Shown piece after piece: positions 8,400 to 17,054 of a DNA stretch of 64,000 nt. Position numbers and translations under genes: made by a program. The stretch is from Amycolatopsis thermophila (GTDB lineage Bacteria > Actinomycetota > Actinomycetes > Mycobacteriales > Pseudonocardiaceae), in assembly GCF_030814215.1 (NCBI RefSeq), contig NZ_JAUSUT010000001.1, positions 5,022,001-5,086,000 on the forward strand, read 5' to 3'. The notes beneath the pieces were generated by a model, which had not been told where the DNA came from, did not search any database, and worked only from the letters and a program-made list of their open reading frames with translations. Each line of letters starts with the position of its first letter. Positions within the stretch are counted from its first letter, which is position 1.

Positions 8400-9934
8400 T
8401 GATCATCCGCAGTCCGTTCCCGGACATCGACATCCCGGACGTCACCCTCACCGAGCTGCTCTTCGGTGCGGCACCGTCCGATGCGCCGGCCCTGATCGAC
8501 CCGGACGGTGACGTGACGACCCGGCGCCGGCTGGACGATCGCGTCCGGCGGATCGCCGCCGGGCTGCACGCCCGCGGGATCGGCCAGGGGTGCGTCGTCG
8601 GGTTGTTCGCGCCGAACTCGCCCGGGTGGGTCGCGGCCTTCCACGGAATTCTGCGCGCGAACGCGATTGTGACCAGCGCGAACGTGTTGTACACAGCCGA
8701 TGAACTGGCGCACCAGCTCAGCGATTCGCGGGCCCGGCTGCTGGTCACCACGGCGGGGCTCCTCGACGTCGCCACCGCGGCCGCCGAGAAGGCCGGCATC
8801 GAGGAGATCCTGACCCTGGACCACGCGCCGGGGCACCTGCGGATCGACTCGCTCCCCGGTGCGGCGCCTCCGCCGCTGCTCGCCGGTCCGGGGGACGTCG
8901 CGGTGCTGCCGTACTCCTCCGGCACCACCGGCCGGGCTAAGGGAGTCGTGCTGACGCACCGGAACCTGGTGGCCAACGTGCTGCAGTTCTCCCGGATGGG
9001 CCGGACGTCGGCGGACACGGTGCTGCTCGCCGTGCTGCCGCTGTTCCACATCTACGGCATGACCGTGCTGATGAACCACGCGCTGCACCAGCGCGTTCCG
9101 CTGGTCACGATGCCGCGGTTCGACCTGGCCGGGATGCTCCGGCTGATCGAGCGGCACCGGGTTACCAAGCTCTACATCGCGCCGCCGACCGCCCTGCTGC
9201 TGGCGAAGAGCCCGCTCGTGGACGAGGCGGACCTCTCCAGTGTGGAACTGGTGTTCAGCGGGGCGGCCCCGCTCGACGGCGAACTGGCGCGGGCGGTCGC
9301 ACGGCGCCTGGGGTGCTCGATCCGGCAGGGCTACGGCATGACCGAGATGTCGCCGGTCTCGCACGCCATCCCGCAGGACCGGCCGGACATCGACCCCGCG
9401 AGTGTCGGCTTCGCTCTGCCGAACGTCGAGTGCCGGCTCGTGGACCCGGTCACGGGCCACGACGCCGGCCGGGGTGAGCTGTGGGTCCGCGGACCCAACG
9501 TGATGTCCGGTTACCTGGACAACCCCGTCGCGACGGCGGCCACGCTCGACGCCGAGGGCTGGCTGCGGACCGGTGACATCGCGACCGTGACCGCGGACGG
9601 TGTGTTCTCCATCGTCGACCGGGTCAAGGAACTGATCAAGTACAAGGGCTACCAGGTGCCACCCGCCGAGCTGGAGGCCCTGCTGCTGGCCCACGGCGAC
9701 ATCGACGACGCGGCGGTGGTCGGCGTGCTCGACGAGGAAGGGGAGGAGGTCCCGAAGGCGTTCGTGGTCCGCCGCCCCGGCGCCCGGCTCGACGCCGCGG
9801 AGGTCATGGCCTACGTCGCCGGCCGCGTCGCACCCCACAAGAAGGTCCGCCGCGTCGAATTCCTCGACGCGATCCCGAAATCCGCGTCGGGCAAGATCCT
9901 GCGCGCCACGCTGCGGGCGGCCGGGCAGCGGTGA
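8399..9934 (+). CDS. Acyl-CoA ligase, 4-coumarate:CoA ligase-like
   Basis: A 511-residue ANL-superfamily adenylating enzyme. In order it shows the P-loop-like A3 motif LPYSSGTTGRAKGVV, the A5 motif GYGMTEMSP, the A7 hinge region GWLRTGDIA, VDRVKELIKYKGYQVPPAE, and the catalytic lysine motif PKSASGKILR near the C-terminus. It forms an acyl-AMP then an acyl-CoA from a carboxylic acid, ATP and CoA. The start ATG overlaps the carrier's stop. As last gene of the operon it may activate either the imported diacid or the short acid released by the lyase; 4CL-like enzymes are broad, so sequence does not settle this. Confidence 0.88.
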   Translation: MIIRSPFPDIDIPDVTLTELLFGAAPSDAPALIDPDGDVTTRRRLDDRVRRIAAGLHARGIGQGCVVGLFAPNSPGWVAAFHGILRANAIVTSANVLYTADELAHQLSDSRARLLVTTAGLLDVATAAAEKAGIEEILTLDHAPGHLRIDSLPGAAPPPLLAGPGDVAVLPYSSGTTGRAKGVVLTHRNLVANVLQFSRMGRTSADTVLLAVLPLFHIYGMTVLMNHALHQRVPLVTMPRFDLAGMLRLIERHRVTKLYIAPPTALLLAKSPLVDEADLSSVELVFSGAAPLDGELARAVARRLGCSIRQGYGMTEMSPVSHAIPQDRPDIDPASVGFALPNVECRLVDPVTGHDAGRGELWVRGPNVMSGYLDNPVATAATLDAEGWLRTGDIATVTADGVFSIVDRVKELIKYKGYQVPPAELEALLLAHGDIDDAAVVGVLDEEGEEVPKAFVVRRPGARLDAAEVMAYVAGRVAPHKKVRRVEFLDAIPKSASGKILRATLRAAGQR

Positions 9935-9950
9935 GTGCCGGGTGGTGGCC

Positions 9951-9971
9951 CCGCCCGCCACGGCCGGGCGG
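9951..9971. terminator. Hairpin between convergent ligase and helicase genes
   Basis: A 7-bp perfect stem (ccgcccg 9951-9957, cgggcgg 9965-9971) lies 16 bp after the ligase stop, with the helicase gene converging from the right. GC-rich sequence makes chance hairpins common, so confidence is modest. Confidence 0.4.
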
Positions 9972-10030
9972 TCGCGCTGACGGCGAGGGCCCGGGCCGGG
10001 TCGTCCGGGTGTGCGGCTCGCCGCCGGCCG

Positions 10031-13000
10031 CTAACCGGCGACGCTCGCGGCGGCGAAGGCGTCCGCGGGCATCGGGCGGCGCAGGTGCCACGTGATGGCG
10101 ATCGGCCGCTCGCCGCGGTGCTCCACGTGTGTCGCCGTCCCGAGGCACACGAACGGCGCCGCGCCCAGGTCGTCGGTGGGTCGCTCGCGGGTGAACAGCA
10201 CGACGTGGCTGCCCTCGGCGCGGTGCTGGACGTACCGCCGCCCGGTGGGGGAGTCGAGCGAGGTGGTGTTCTGCGACTCCCAGTGGAACAGCTCGGTGCT
10301 GATCGCGTAATCGCGGTACATCGTCGTCGGCGAGAAGTCCTTTTCGCTCTTGCGCAAGTTGATCAGCAGCGCGTCGGTGCGGGTCTCCTCGCACCACGCG
10401 ACCCCGGACACGTGGTTGCCCGGCACGCGTTGCAGCGTTGCGTACCCCAGCGCGGCCAGGATCTCCTCCCGCCGGTAGCGGCTGTGAGTGGCCAGCGGAA
10501 CGTGCTGCAGACCCTCGCCGAGCGGGGCCGGGACGTGCCGGGCACGGTCCAGCCCGAGCGTGACGAGCTCGGCGATCTCCGCACACACCGCGGGGTGCCG
10601 GCGCAAGCGCGCGAGCCCCGCCGGGTACGACGGGAAATCGGCCTTCTTCGGCCACAGGGTGAACAGCAGCATGCGCGCGAGCCGCTGCTCGCGGTCGGTC
10701 AGTTCCGCGTAGTCCGGGCCGTCCGCGGCGACCAGCCGCCGGTAGGCCTCCGCCCGCTCGGGATCGTCGACGTGGGTGAACGCGGCCATGCGCCGCAACA
10801 GCGCACCCTCGTCCGGGCCGGCCGGAGGGGCCGGCAGGCCGGCCTCCCGCCGCAGCCCGGTCCACGACCCGCTGTTGCGGTAGACCTCCACCAGCTCACG
10901 ATCGGCGGCATCCAGGTACGCGGCGAGGGCCAGATCACCGTGTGAGCGCACGTCCTTCGCGAGCTGCGTGCGGGTGAAGCGCAACTGGGTGCGCACGTTG
11001 TCGAGCACGATCTTCTGCGCGACCCGGTCGAGCACGACCTGCGAACCGGCGGGCAGGAACGGAAACCCCTGTTCGATCTGGCGCTGCAACCCGCGGCGGC
11101 TGGCGCCGGTCAGCGCGCGGTACCGGGTGTCGAACCGGTACTCCTTGCGGTGCTGGCCGATGAAATCCAGCACGGTCAGCACCGCCTTGCCGGGAGCGCG
11201 CCGCAGGCCGCGGCCGAGCTGCTGCAGGAAGACCGTCGCGCTGTCGGTGGGGCGCAGGAACAGAGCGGTGTCGATCTCGGGGATGTCCAGGCCCTCGTTG
11301 AACAGGTCGACCGCGAACAGCGCGTTGACTTCACGCGCCCGCAGCGCGGCGATCGCGCGGTCCCGGTCGCGCGGGGAGGTCTTGTCCGACACCGCGAGTG
11401 CCGGGATGCCGGACTCGCGGAACACCCGCGCCATGTACTCGGCATGCGGAATGCTCACGCAGAACCCGAGCGCGCGCATGGCACCGACATCGGTGACCTT
11501 GTCCCGCAGCTCCTTCAGCACGCGGGCGGCGCGCGCGTCGTTGCCGGTGTAGAGCTGGTTCAAGCCGGCGGTGTCGTAGGCGCCGCGCTTCCACTCCACG
11601 CCGGACAGGTCGATGCCGTCGGCCACTCCGAAGTAGTGGAACGGCACGAGCAGATCCGCCGAAAGCGCCTCCCACAGCGGCAACTCGTAGGCCGAGCGGC
11701 CGTCGAACAGGTTGCGCACGTCGCCGCCGTCGCCGCGCTCGGGAGTCGCGGTCAGACCGAGGAGTTCCTTGGGGCGCAGGTGGTTGAGCAGCTGCCGGTA
11801 GGTGCGTGCTTCGGCGTGGTGGAATTCGTCGATCACGATGACGTCGAAGTGGTCGGCGGGCACGTTCTCGATGCCGTGCGCCGTCAGGCTCTGCACGCTG
11901 GCGAACACGTGACGCCAGCGCTCGGGCCGCGTGCCGCCCACGTAGGGCTCGCCGAACGTTTCCTCGATCAACGTTTCCCGGTAGACGCGCAGCGCCTGGT
12001 GCAGGATCTCCTTGCGGTGGGCGACGAACAGCAGGCTGAGGTCGCCGTGAGCGCGCAGACGCCGGTAGTCCAGTGCGGCGATCACGGTCTTGCCGGTGCC
12101 GGTGGCGGCCACGACCAGGTTGCGATGCCGGTCGTGCACCTGGCGTTCGGAGTCCAGGGCTTCCAGGACCTCCTGCTGGTGGGGCAGCGGCCGGACCTCC
12201 AGCCCGGCCAGGCTGATCGTCACCGGCGCGCTGCCGCGACGGCCCGCCTGGCGGAGGGCGTCGTCGAAGCGGTCCGCGTCGGTGTCCGGATCGTAGGGGA
12301 CGAAGGCGCTGGATTCCCAGTAGGTGTCGAAGGTCGCCTCGAACTTCCGCAGCAGTTCCGGTGTCGCCACACCGGAGAGCCGGACGTTCCACTCCAGCCC
12401 GTCGACCAGGGCCGAGCGGGACAGGTTGGAGCTGCCGACGAACGCGGTGTCGTAGCCGGAGTTGCGGCGGAACAGCCACGCCTTCGCGTGCAGCCGGGTC
12501 GACTGGGTTTCGTAGCTGATCCGCACGTCGGCGCCGAACTGCCGGACCAGGCGGTCGATCGCGGGCCGTTCCGTCGCGCCGACGTAGGTCGTGGTCAGCA
12601 CCCGCAGCGGCACGCCGCGCTCCCGCACGTCCAGCAGGGCGGACTCGAGCAGGCGCAGGCCGGGCCAGCGGATGAACGCGCAGAGCAGGTCGATCCGGTC
12701 GGCGCTGGCCAGCTCCGCCCGCAACTCCGCGGACAGGCTGGGTTCTTCCTTCGCGTTGGTCAGCAGCGCCGCCTGGGACAGCGGGGTCACCGGCCGGATG
12801 TGCCGGCGCGGAGCCGGGCCGGTGATCTCGCTCAGCGCGAGGAGCTGCTGCACCGTGCCGGTGAGCCGGTCGTCCTCGGCGGCGAGCTGGTCCAGCAGCT
12901 GGTTGGCCAGCGTCACCCGGCGCGCGTTGTCGGTTTCGTCGGTGAGGACGCGGCGGACCGCCTCGGCGACGTGACGGGCGATCACCTCGGGGGCGTCCGC

Positions 13001-13111
13001 CGGGTCGACCGCACCGAACTCCGGCCGGAACCGGTCGCGCGCCGCGTCCAAGGTCCGGTCCAGGCGGTGGGTCCGGAGCGCTTCGTACACCCCGTCGGCC
13101 AGCGGTTCCAT
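10031..13111 (-). CDS. PLD-nuclease/superfamily 2 helicase with DUF3427 C-terminus
   Basis: A 1026-residue multidomain protein. Residues about 120-250 form a phospholipase-D-like nuclease domain with RLHAKAWLF (His208, Lys210) and GSSNLSRSAL (Asn229). Residues about 310-750 are an SF2 DEAD/DEAH helicase with Walker A ATGTGKT (336-342), the box DEFHH (428-432), LGLTATPERG and a C-terminal motif VI region QQLGRGLRRAPGK. The last ~250 residues match the DUF3427 type (SEKDFSPTTMYRDYAIS, LFHWESQN). These proteins are found sporadically in bacteria and are thought to process DNA, possibly as standalone anti-phage or repair nucleases. The start is taken as the ATG at 13109-13111; open sequence extends further. 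It is monocistronic and convergent with the ligase operon. Confidence 0.88.
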   Translation of the reverse strand: MEPLADGVYEALRTHRLDRTLDAARDRFRPEFGAVDPADAPEVIARHVAEAVRRVLTDETDNARRVTLANQLLDQLAAEDDRLTGTVQQLLALSEITGPAPRRHIRPVTPLSQAALLTNAKEEPSLSAELRAELASADRIDLLCAFIRWPGLRLLESALLDVRERGVPLRVLTTTYVGATERPAIDRLVRQFGADVRISYETQSTRLHAKAWLFRRNSGYDTAFVGSSNLSRSALVDGLEWNVRLSGVATPELLRKFEATFDTYWESSAFVPYDPDTDADRFDDALRQAGRRGSAPVTISLAGLEVRPLPHQQEVLEALDSERQVHDRHRNLVVAATGTGKTVIAALDYRRLRAHGDLSLLFVAHRKEILHQALRVYRETLIEETFGEPYVGGTRPERWRHVFASVQSLTAHGIENVPADHFDVIVIDEFHHAEARTYRQLLNHLRPKELLGLTATPERGDGGDVRNLFDGRSAYELPLWEALSADLLVPFHYFGVADGIDLSGVEWKRGAYDTAGLNQLYTGNDARAARVLKELRDKVTDVGAMRALGFCVSIPHAEYMARVFRESGIPALAVSDKTSPRDRDRAIAALRAREVNALFAVDLFNEGLDIPEIDTALFLRPTDSATVFLQQLGRGLRRAPGKAVLTVLDFIGQHRKEYRFDTRYRALTGASRRGLQRQIEQGFPFLPAGSQVVLDRVAQKIVLDNVRTQLRFTRTQLAKDVRSHGDLALAAYLDAADRELVEVYRNSGSWTGLRREAGLPAPPAGPDEGALLRRMAAFTHVDDPERAEAYRRLVAADGPDYAELTDREQRLARMLLFTLWPKKADFPSYPAGLARLRRHPAVCAEIAELVTLGLDRARHVPAPLGEGLQHVPLATHSRYRREEILAALGYATLQRVPGNHVSGVAWCEETRTDALLINLRKSEKDFSPTTMYRDYAISTELFHWESQNTTSLDSPTGRRYVQHRAEGSHVVLFTRERPTDDLGAAPFVCLGTATHVEHRGERPIAITWHLRRPMPADAFAAASVAG

Positions 13112-13670
13112 GGTGATCACTCTGCCACGAGCCGCCGGCGGGCACCGGCGGATTCCCGTCGCCACCGCCGACCGCGCGGGATCCACGAGAACCGCTGGAG
13201 GATTGCGGGCGCCGTCTCGGGGAAATCGTCCGGGAATGTTTGCCGGTGAATCCGCCGTCGAAAGAAAGGCGACTTCGCGTCCCATTTCTGACACCATTGT
13301 CGGGAATTGATGCTCATTGTTCCCGGCGTGACCGCTGTCTCTTTCACGTCCGCCTGGCGGGTCCGGGGGCACCGCTTCGTAACCTTCGCCGTTGCTCCGA
13401 ACGGGCCAACCGGAGGAGGAGTAGCAGCCCTGTTACCGAGGGGTAGAAACAGCGTTCGAGCTGGGGAAAGTATCGATTCCGAAGATCGGCGGCCACCCCC
13501 TCAAACTGTGGTTCTCCTCACCGTTTGGTGATATCTCCGTTTCCCGTTCGTAATCTGGCCGAGGCGTTGCGGCGACACCCGAATCCCCCGTTCCCGTCGC
13601 CGTGTGCCCCCGCCGGTTTGGCCCCCGACAGCCGGTGTGGACGAACGTCAAACAAGGAGACTCCCCGTCA
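13112..13670. other. 560-bp non-coding leader between helicase and transglycosylase
   Basis: This long gap is less GC-rich than its surroundings and has no convincing gene; short open frames here have no recognisable product. It must hold the divergent promoters for the helicase and the transglycosylase gene. A 7-bp inverted repeat, cggcgac (13570-13576) with gtcgccg (13596-13602), lies about 70 bp before the transglycosylase start. Cell-wall hydrolase genes in actinomycetes often follow cyclic-di-AMP riboswitches, but I did not find the conserved core of that class. Confidence 0.4.
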
Positions 13671-14462
13671 ATGGGAAGCCATAATTCAACATCGCGTGCT
13701 CCCCGAAAGGTGGTCCTGTTTCCCCCGAACAGGTACCGCCCACGGCACGCGGTCAAATCCAGGAATCTGGGCCGGATCAGTGCGCGCACGTCCGTTTCCG
13801 CCGGCCTGCTGATGCTGTCCGTGGCCGGTTCCGCCAGCCCGCTCGCCATGGCGAGCACCCAGGGCGGCGCACCCCAGCCGGCCCCGGCCACCGATACCGC
13901 CCCGGCCGCTCACGACACCGAGGTCGCGGCACCCCGTCCGGTCCTCGGACCGCCGTCGACCTGGGTCGTCACGACCCGGGCGCCGGTCCTGGCCATCCCC
14001 GCCGCCCCCGAGCCGGCCTCGGCCGACCCCGAGGCCGCCCCCGCCAAGCCCGAAGCCGCGGACCCGGCGCCCGCCCCGGCGCCGGAGGTCTTCGACACCA
14101 CCGGTGACGAGCTCGCCGGCTGGATCAACGAGGCCATCCGCGTCATGCGGGACGCCGGCGTGCCGGTGTCCGGCAAGGACGTCGAGGCGATCCGCACCGT
14201 CGTGGACAAGGAGTCCGGCGGCGACCCGTCGGCGGTGAACCGGTGGGACAGCAACTGGCTCGCCGGTCACCCCTCCAAGGGGCTGATGCAGTGCATCGAC
14301 TCGACCTTCGACGCGCACAAGCTGCCCGGCCACGACGACATCTTCAACCCGGTGGACAACATCATCGCCGGGGTGCGCTACACGATCGACCGCTACGGCG
14401 GCTTCGACGGCCACCCGGGCCTGAAGTCCATCCTGAAGGGCAGTGGCTACCGCGGCTACTGA
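13671..14462 (+). CDS. Secreted SLT-type transglycosylase
   Basis: A 263-residue exported protein. A long basic N-terminal region (about 42 residues) leads into a hydrophobic SAGLLMLSVAGSASPLAMA signal segment. An Ala/Pro-rich linker follows (about 75-145), then a C-terminal goose-lysozyme-like SLT domain. The catalytic Glu lies in DKESGGDPSAVNRWD, with SKGLMQCID and NPVDNIIAGVRYTIDRYG. It should cleave peptidoglycan glycan strands outside the membrane. The ATG at 13671 is preceded by AAGGAG; an earlier GTG-type start would lengthen an already long n-region. A strong terminator follows at once, so it is monocistronic. Confidence 0.85.
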   Translation: MGSHNSTSRAPRKVVLFPPNRYRPRHAVKSRNLGRISARTSVSAGLLMLSVAGSASPLAMASTQGGAPQPAPATDTAPAAHDTEVAAPRPVLGPPSTWVVTTRAPVLAIPAAPEPASADPEAAPAKPEAADPAPAPAPEVFDTTGDELAGWINEAIRVMRDAGVPVSGKDVEAIRTVVDKESGGDPSAVNRWDSNWLAGHPSKGLMQCIDSTFDAHKLPGHDDIFNPVDNIIAGVRYTIDRYGGFDGHPGLKSILKGSGYRGY

Positions 14463-14469
14463 GCACCCC

Positions 14470-14508
14470 CTGCCGCGGGTCCGTCCACACCGGACGGACC
14501 CGCGGCAG
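14470..14508. terminator. Strong hairpin terminator
   Basis: A perfect 17-bp stem (ctgccgcgggtccgtcc 14470-14486, right arm 14492-14508) closes a 5-nt loop 7 bp after the transglycosylase stop. It is followed by tccctt. The minus-strand VOC gene also ends nearby (14553), so it can serve both directions. Confidence 0.8.
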
Positions 14509-14552
14509 TCCCTTGTGCTGCCGAACTTCCGGCGGCAGGCGCCGGTGCTGCG

Positions 14553-14930
14553 CTAACCGCCGTAGGGCTTGGTGATGATCTCCAGCCGGTGGCCGTTCGG
14601 GTCGCACCAGTAAACTCCGCGGCCGCCGTCGTTGTGGTTGATGCGTCCCGGTTCGCGCTGGAAGGGGTCCGCCCAGTACGGCAGGGAGCGGCTGGTGATC
14701 CGCTCGAAGATCCGGTCGAACTCCTCGTCGCCGACCAGGAAGGCGTAGTGCTGGGCGTGCACCGGCCCGTCGACGCCGATCACGTCGAGCGACACGCCGT
14801 TGGCCGCCTCCACGACGAGGAACGGACCGTAGGGCACCGGAGCCGGCAGCCCGAGGATGTCGGTCAGGAAGTTCGCGGTCTCCTCGCGGTCCCGCGCCTC
14901 GACGATCGTGTGGTTGAGCTGGACGGCCAT
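14553..14930 (-). CDS. Glyoxalase/VOC-family protein
   Basis: A 125-residue vicinal-oxygen-chelate protein. It opens MAVQLNHTIVEARDREETANF with the first metal-ligand-type His and has HYAFLVGDEEFDRIF in the middle. It ends DGGRGVYWCDPNGHRLEII, with the Glu that usually completes the metal site. VOC proteins include glyoxalases, dioxygenases and antibiotic-binding proteins, so the reaction is open. The start at 14928-14930 follows GGGAGG; a longer open frame upstream lacks an RBS. It is divergent from the isochorismatase-fold gene, with 71 bp between the starts. Confidence 0.85.
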   Translation of the reverse strand: MAVQLNHTIVEARDREETANFLTDILGLPAPVPYGPFLVVEAANGVSLDVIGVDGPVHAQHYAFLVGDEEFDRIFERITSRSLPYWADPFQREPGRINHNDGGRGVYWCDPNGHRLEIITKPYGG

Positions 14931-15001
14931 GTCCGGCCTCCCTTCCCCGCAGATTCCGGCGTGTTCCCGAATGTAGCCCCGCGGCGCCCTAATCTCGAAG
15001 G

Positions 15002-15595
15002 ATGACAATCGAGCGCACCGCGGTACTGGCCCTGCACTGGCAGGTCAACGTCATCAAACCGGAGGGCTTCTTCGGCGGCATGCTGGCCGGGCCGGTCGAA
15101 CGCAGCGGGGTCGTCGAGCGCGCGGCCCGGTTCCACGAGTGGGCCGCCGCGGCGGGCGTCCCGGTCTACTTCACCCGCTTCACGATCCCGGTGGGGGAGG
15201 GGCGGCTGGTGCGCAACACCGCCTTCATGGAGGCGGTCGCCCAGGCCCAGGAGCAGTTCCGGCCGGACGCCGCGGGCGCCCAGGTGATCCCCGAGATGGC
15301 GCACCTCGCCGAGCCCGGCCAGGTGGTGGACAACCAGAAGCTGTCCGGGCTGGCCGGCAACGACCTCGCCGCCCGGCTCGGCGAGGCGGGCATCACCACG
15401 CTGTTCGTGACCGGGGTGGCCACCAACCTGACGGTCGAGCAGACCGCCCGCCACGGCACCGACCTCGGGTTCGTCGTGCACCCGGTCGCCGACTGCGTGA
15501 CCGCCGCCGAGGAGCCGGTGCACCTTGCGTCACTGGCGAACCTCGACCTCGCGACCGCCGGGTGCCGCATGTCGACCGAGGTGATGACCGGCTAG
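15002..15595 (+). CDS. Isochorismatase-fold protein lacking catalytic Asp and Cys (probable pseudoenzyme)
   Basis: A 197-residue protein with the cysteine-hydrolase (isochorismatase/nicotinamidase) fold. Active members use an Asp-Lys-Cys triad. The N-terminal Asp (usual LLVIDMQ) is His12 in VLALHWQVN. The lysine is kept (Lys113, VVDNQKLSGL). The nucleophile in TGVATNxCVExTAR is Thr144 (TGVATNLTVEQTAR). Two of three catalytic residues are therefore missing while the fold and flanking motifs are intact. Isochorismatase or amidase activity is unlikely by the normal mechanism; a binding or regulatory role is possible. The stop overlaps the stop of the convergent gene at 15592. Confidence 0.85.
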   Translation: MTIERTAVLALHWQVNVIKPEGFFGGMLAGPVERSGVVERAARFHEWAAAAGVPVYFTRFTIPVGEGRLVRNTAFMEAVAQAQEQFRPDAAGAQVIPEMAHLAEPGQVVDNQKLSGLAGNDLAARLGEAGITTLFVTGVATNLTVEQTARHGTDLGFVVHPVADCVTAAEEPVHLASLANLDLATAGCRMSTEVMTG

Positions 15596-15984
15596 AACTC
15601 GTCGCCGGCGGAGAGTTCCTTCTCGAACGCGTCGGCCTGGGCGACGACCGACAGCAGCGGCCGCTCGAACTCCTCCCGCAGGTGCAGCGACGTCAGCGGC
15701 ACCGTGTGCTTGATCAGCGCCACGCCGTCGACGACGGCGGCGCCGCCGACCGACGTGCCGCCGGCCAGTTCGAGCAGGCGGCGCAGGTCGAGCTTGTCCG
15801 CCCAGCCGACCGCCGAGGAGATCTCGGCCCACTCCGCGCCGTCGACGTCGGGCAGGTGGTGCACGGTGACCTGCTGCGTGCGGCCGTCCTCGGTGTCCAG
15901 CCGGAACCGCAGCCACTGCTCGCTCTCCTCCAGCACCTCGTACCGGATGCGCACGTAGTTGATCACGTCGGTCCAGATGGTCAC
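15592..15984 (-). CDS. Hypothetical YbjN/CesT-like protein
   Basis: A 130-residue soluble protein I cannot name firmly. It opens VTIWTDVINYVRIRYEVLEE and has alternating beta-strand segments (LRFRLDTEDGRTQQVTVHHL). A middle stretch reads AEISSAVGWADKLDLRRLLE and the end DAFEKELSAGDEF. The pattern resembles YbjN or type-III-chaperone-like folds seen as small orphan proteins in actinomycetes; this is weak. The GTG at 15982-15984 is preferred since GAGAGG lies upstream; another GTG six codons earlier has no RBS. It precedes no other gene on its strand, as DUF1206 starts separately. Confidence 0.6.
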   Translation of the reverse strand: MTIWTDVINYVRIRYEVLEESEQWLRFRLDTEDGRTQQVTVHHLPDVDGAEWAEISSAVGWADKLDLRRLLELAGGTSVGGAAVVDGVALIKHTVPLTSLHLREEFERPLLSVVAQADAFEKELSAGDEF

Positions 15985-16033
15985 CCTCGCCGCCTCTCGC
16001 ACGTCGACTCGGGCGCCAGCTTAGCCAGAACGG

Positions 16034-16870
16034 TCAGCTCTTGTGCGCGCGCGCCGCGGCGAAGCAGTAGATGCCGAACGCGGCGAGCCCGGCCGCGACG
16101 ACCACCAGGAGCACGACGCCGTAGGGCTGGGCCGCGAGCGTCCGCAGCGCCTTGTCGACCCCGCCCGCCTGGCCGGCGTCGGACCGCAGCGCGGCGTAGC
16201 CGAGCAGGCCGCCGATGATCACGTACACCGCGCCCTTGGCGGCGTACCCGGCGAAGCCGAGCCATTCCACCCACTTCCGGGTGCCGGAGGGCAGGTGGAC
16301 CGTGTCGAGGTCGGTGAGGAAGCCGCGCCGCACGCCCTTGACCGCGGCCCCGATCCCGGCCCCGATCACCACGGCGCCGGCGACCGCGACCAGCGCCTGC
16401 CCGGCGGGCAGCGCGAGCAGCCGGGCGGTGAACTCCTGCTGCGGCTGGTTGCCCGAGGCCGAGCCGCTGCCCGTGGCGAGCCGGATCGCGGTGTAGGCCA
16501 GGGCGAGGACCACGACACCGCGCGCCGCGGAGCCGATGCGCTTGCGGGTCCGCCTGCCGCTGCGCAACACCCAGGTGTAGCCGGTGGCCGCCATCAGGAA
16601 CTGCCAGATCCCGAACGCGGTGAGTCCCGCCACGAGCACCCACAGCACCACCTGGCCGGCCGGGGTGGACCCGATTTCCTGCAGTGCGCCCTTCTGGTCG
16701 GCCTCCTTGCCGCCGTCGCCGGACGCGACGCGGACCGCCAGGTAGGCGACGATCAGGTGGACCAGACCCCAGCAGACCATCCCGATCCGCCCGGCCGCCT
16801 GTGCCGCCGTGCTGCCGCGCACCCGCGAAGCCCGGTCGGCCGTTCTGTTCGTCGCGGCACCGCTCGTCAT
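16034..16870 (-). CDS. DUF1206 membrane protein
   Basis: A 278-residue membrane protein with about six hydrophobic helices in three two-helix units. The repeated pattern is [A/G]R.G...[W/R]G.VHL.VAYLA / G...LW.LVAGL.AFGIWQF, seen near residues 20-95, 110-170 and 200-270. This triplicated arrangement is typical of DUF1206, found widely in actinobacteria with no known role. The ATG at 16868-16870 follows GAGGAGGC at a good distance; the upstream GTG would be too close to it. Upstream 178 bp hold no gene. Confidence 0.8.
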   Translation of the reverse strand: MTSGAATNRTADRASRVRGSTAAQAAGRIGMVCWGLVHLIVAYLAVRVASGDGGKEADQKGALQEIGSTPAGQVVLWVLVAGLTAFGIWQFLMAATGYTWVLRSGRRTRKRIGSAARGVVVLALAYTAIRLATGSGSASGNQPQQEFTARLLALPAGQALVAVAGAVVIGAGIGAAVKGVRRGFLTDLDTVHLPSGTRKWVEWLGFAGYAAKGAVYVIIGGLLGYAALRSDAGQAGGVDKALRTLAAQPYGVVLLVVVAAGLAAFGIYCFAAARAHKS

Positions 16871-17054
16871 CGACACGCCTCCTCAGTCACCCCCGACCAT
16901 CGCTCGATCGGGTGTACCCCGGAGGGGGTGCCGCTAAGCCGGACGTGGTGCCCCGACGGTGTGGGAGACCCGAGCAGCCGGACCCGGTGAGTGCCAACGG
17001 GAAACACGTCACGGCCCGATCCCGGTCATCCGGGCCGGGTGGTGCGTGCACATC

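Noticed and set aside
11150-13249. A 699-codon open frame antisense to the helicase gene
   Set aside because: It is a GC-rich shadow: low-complexity Arg/Val/Gly/Gln protein with no motif, while the opposite strand has a complete helicase.
13160-13670. Cyclic-di-AMP (ydaO) riboswitch before the transglycosylase
   Set aside because: The conserved GAATCC...CAGCTAACCTCG-type core was not found on reading the leader.
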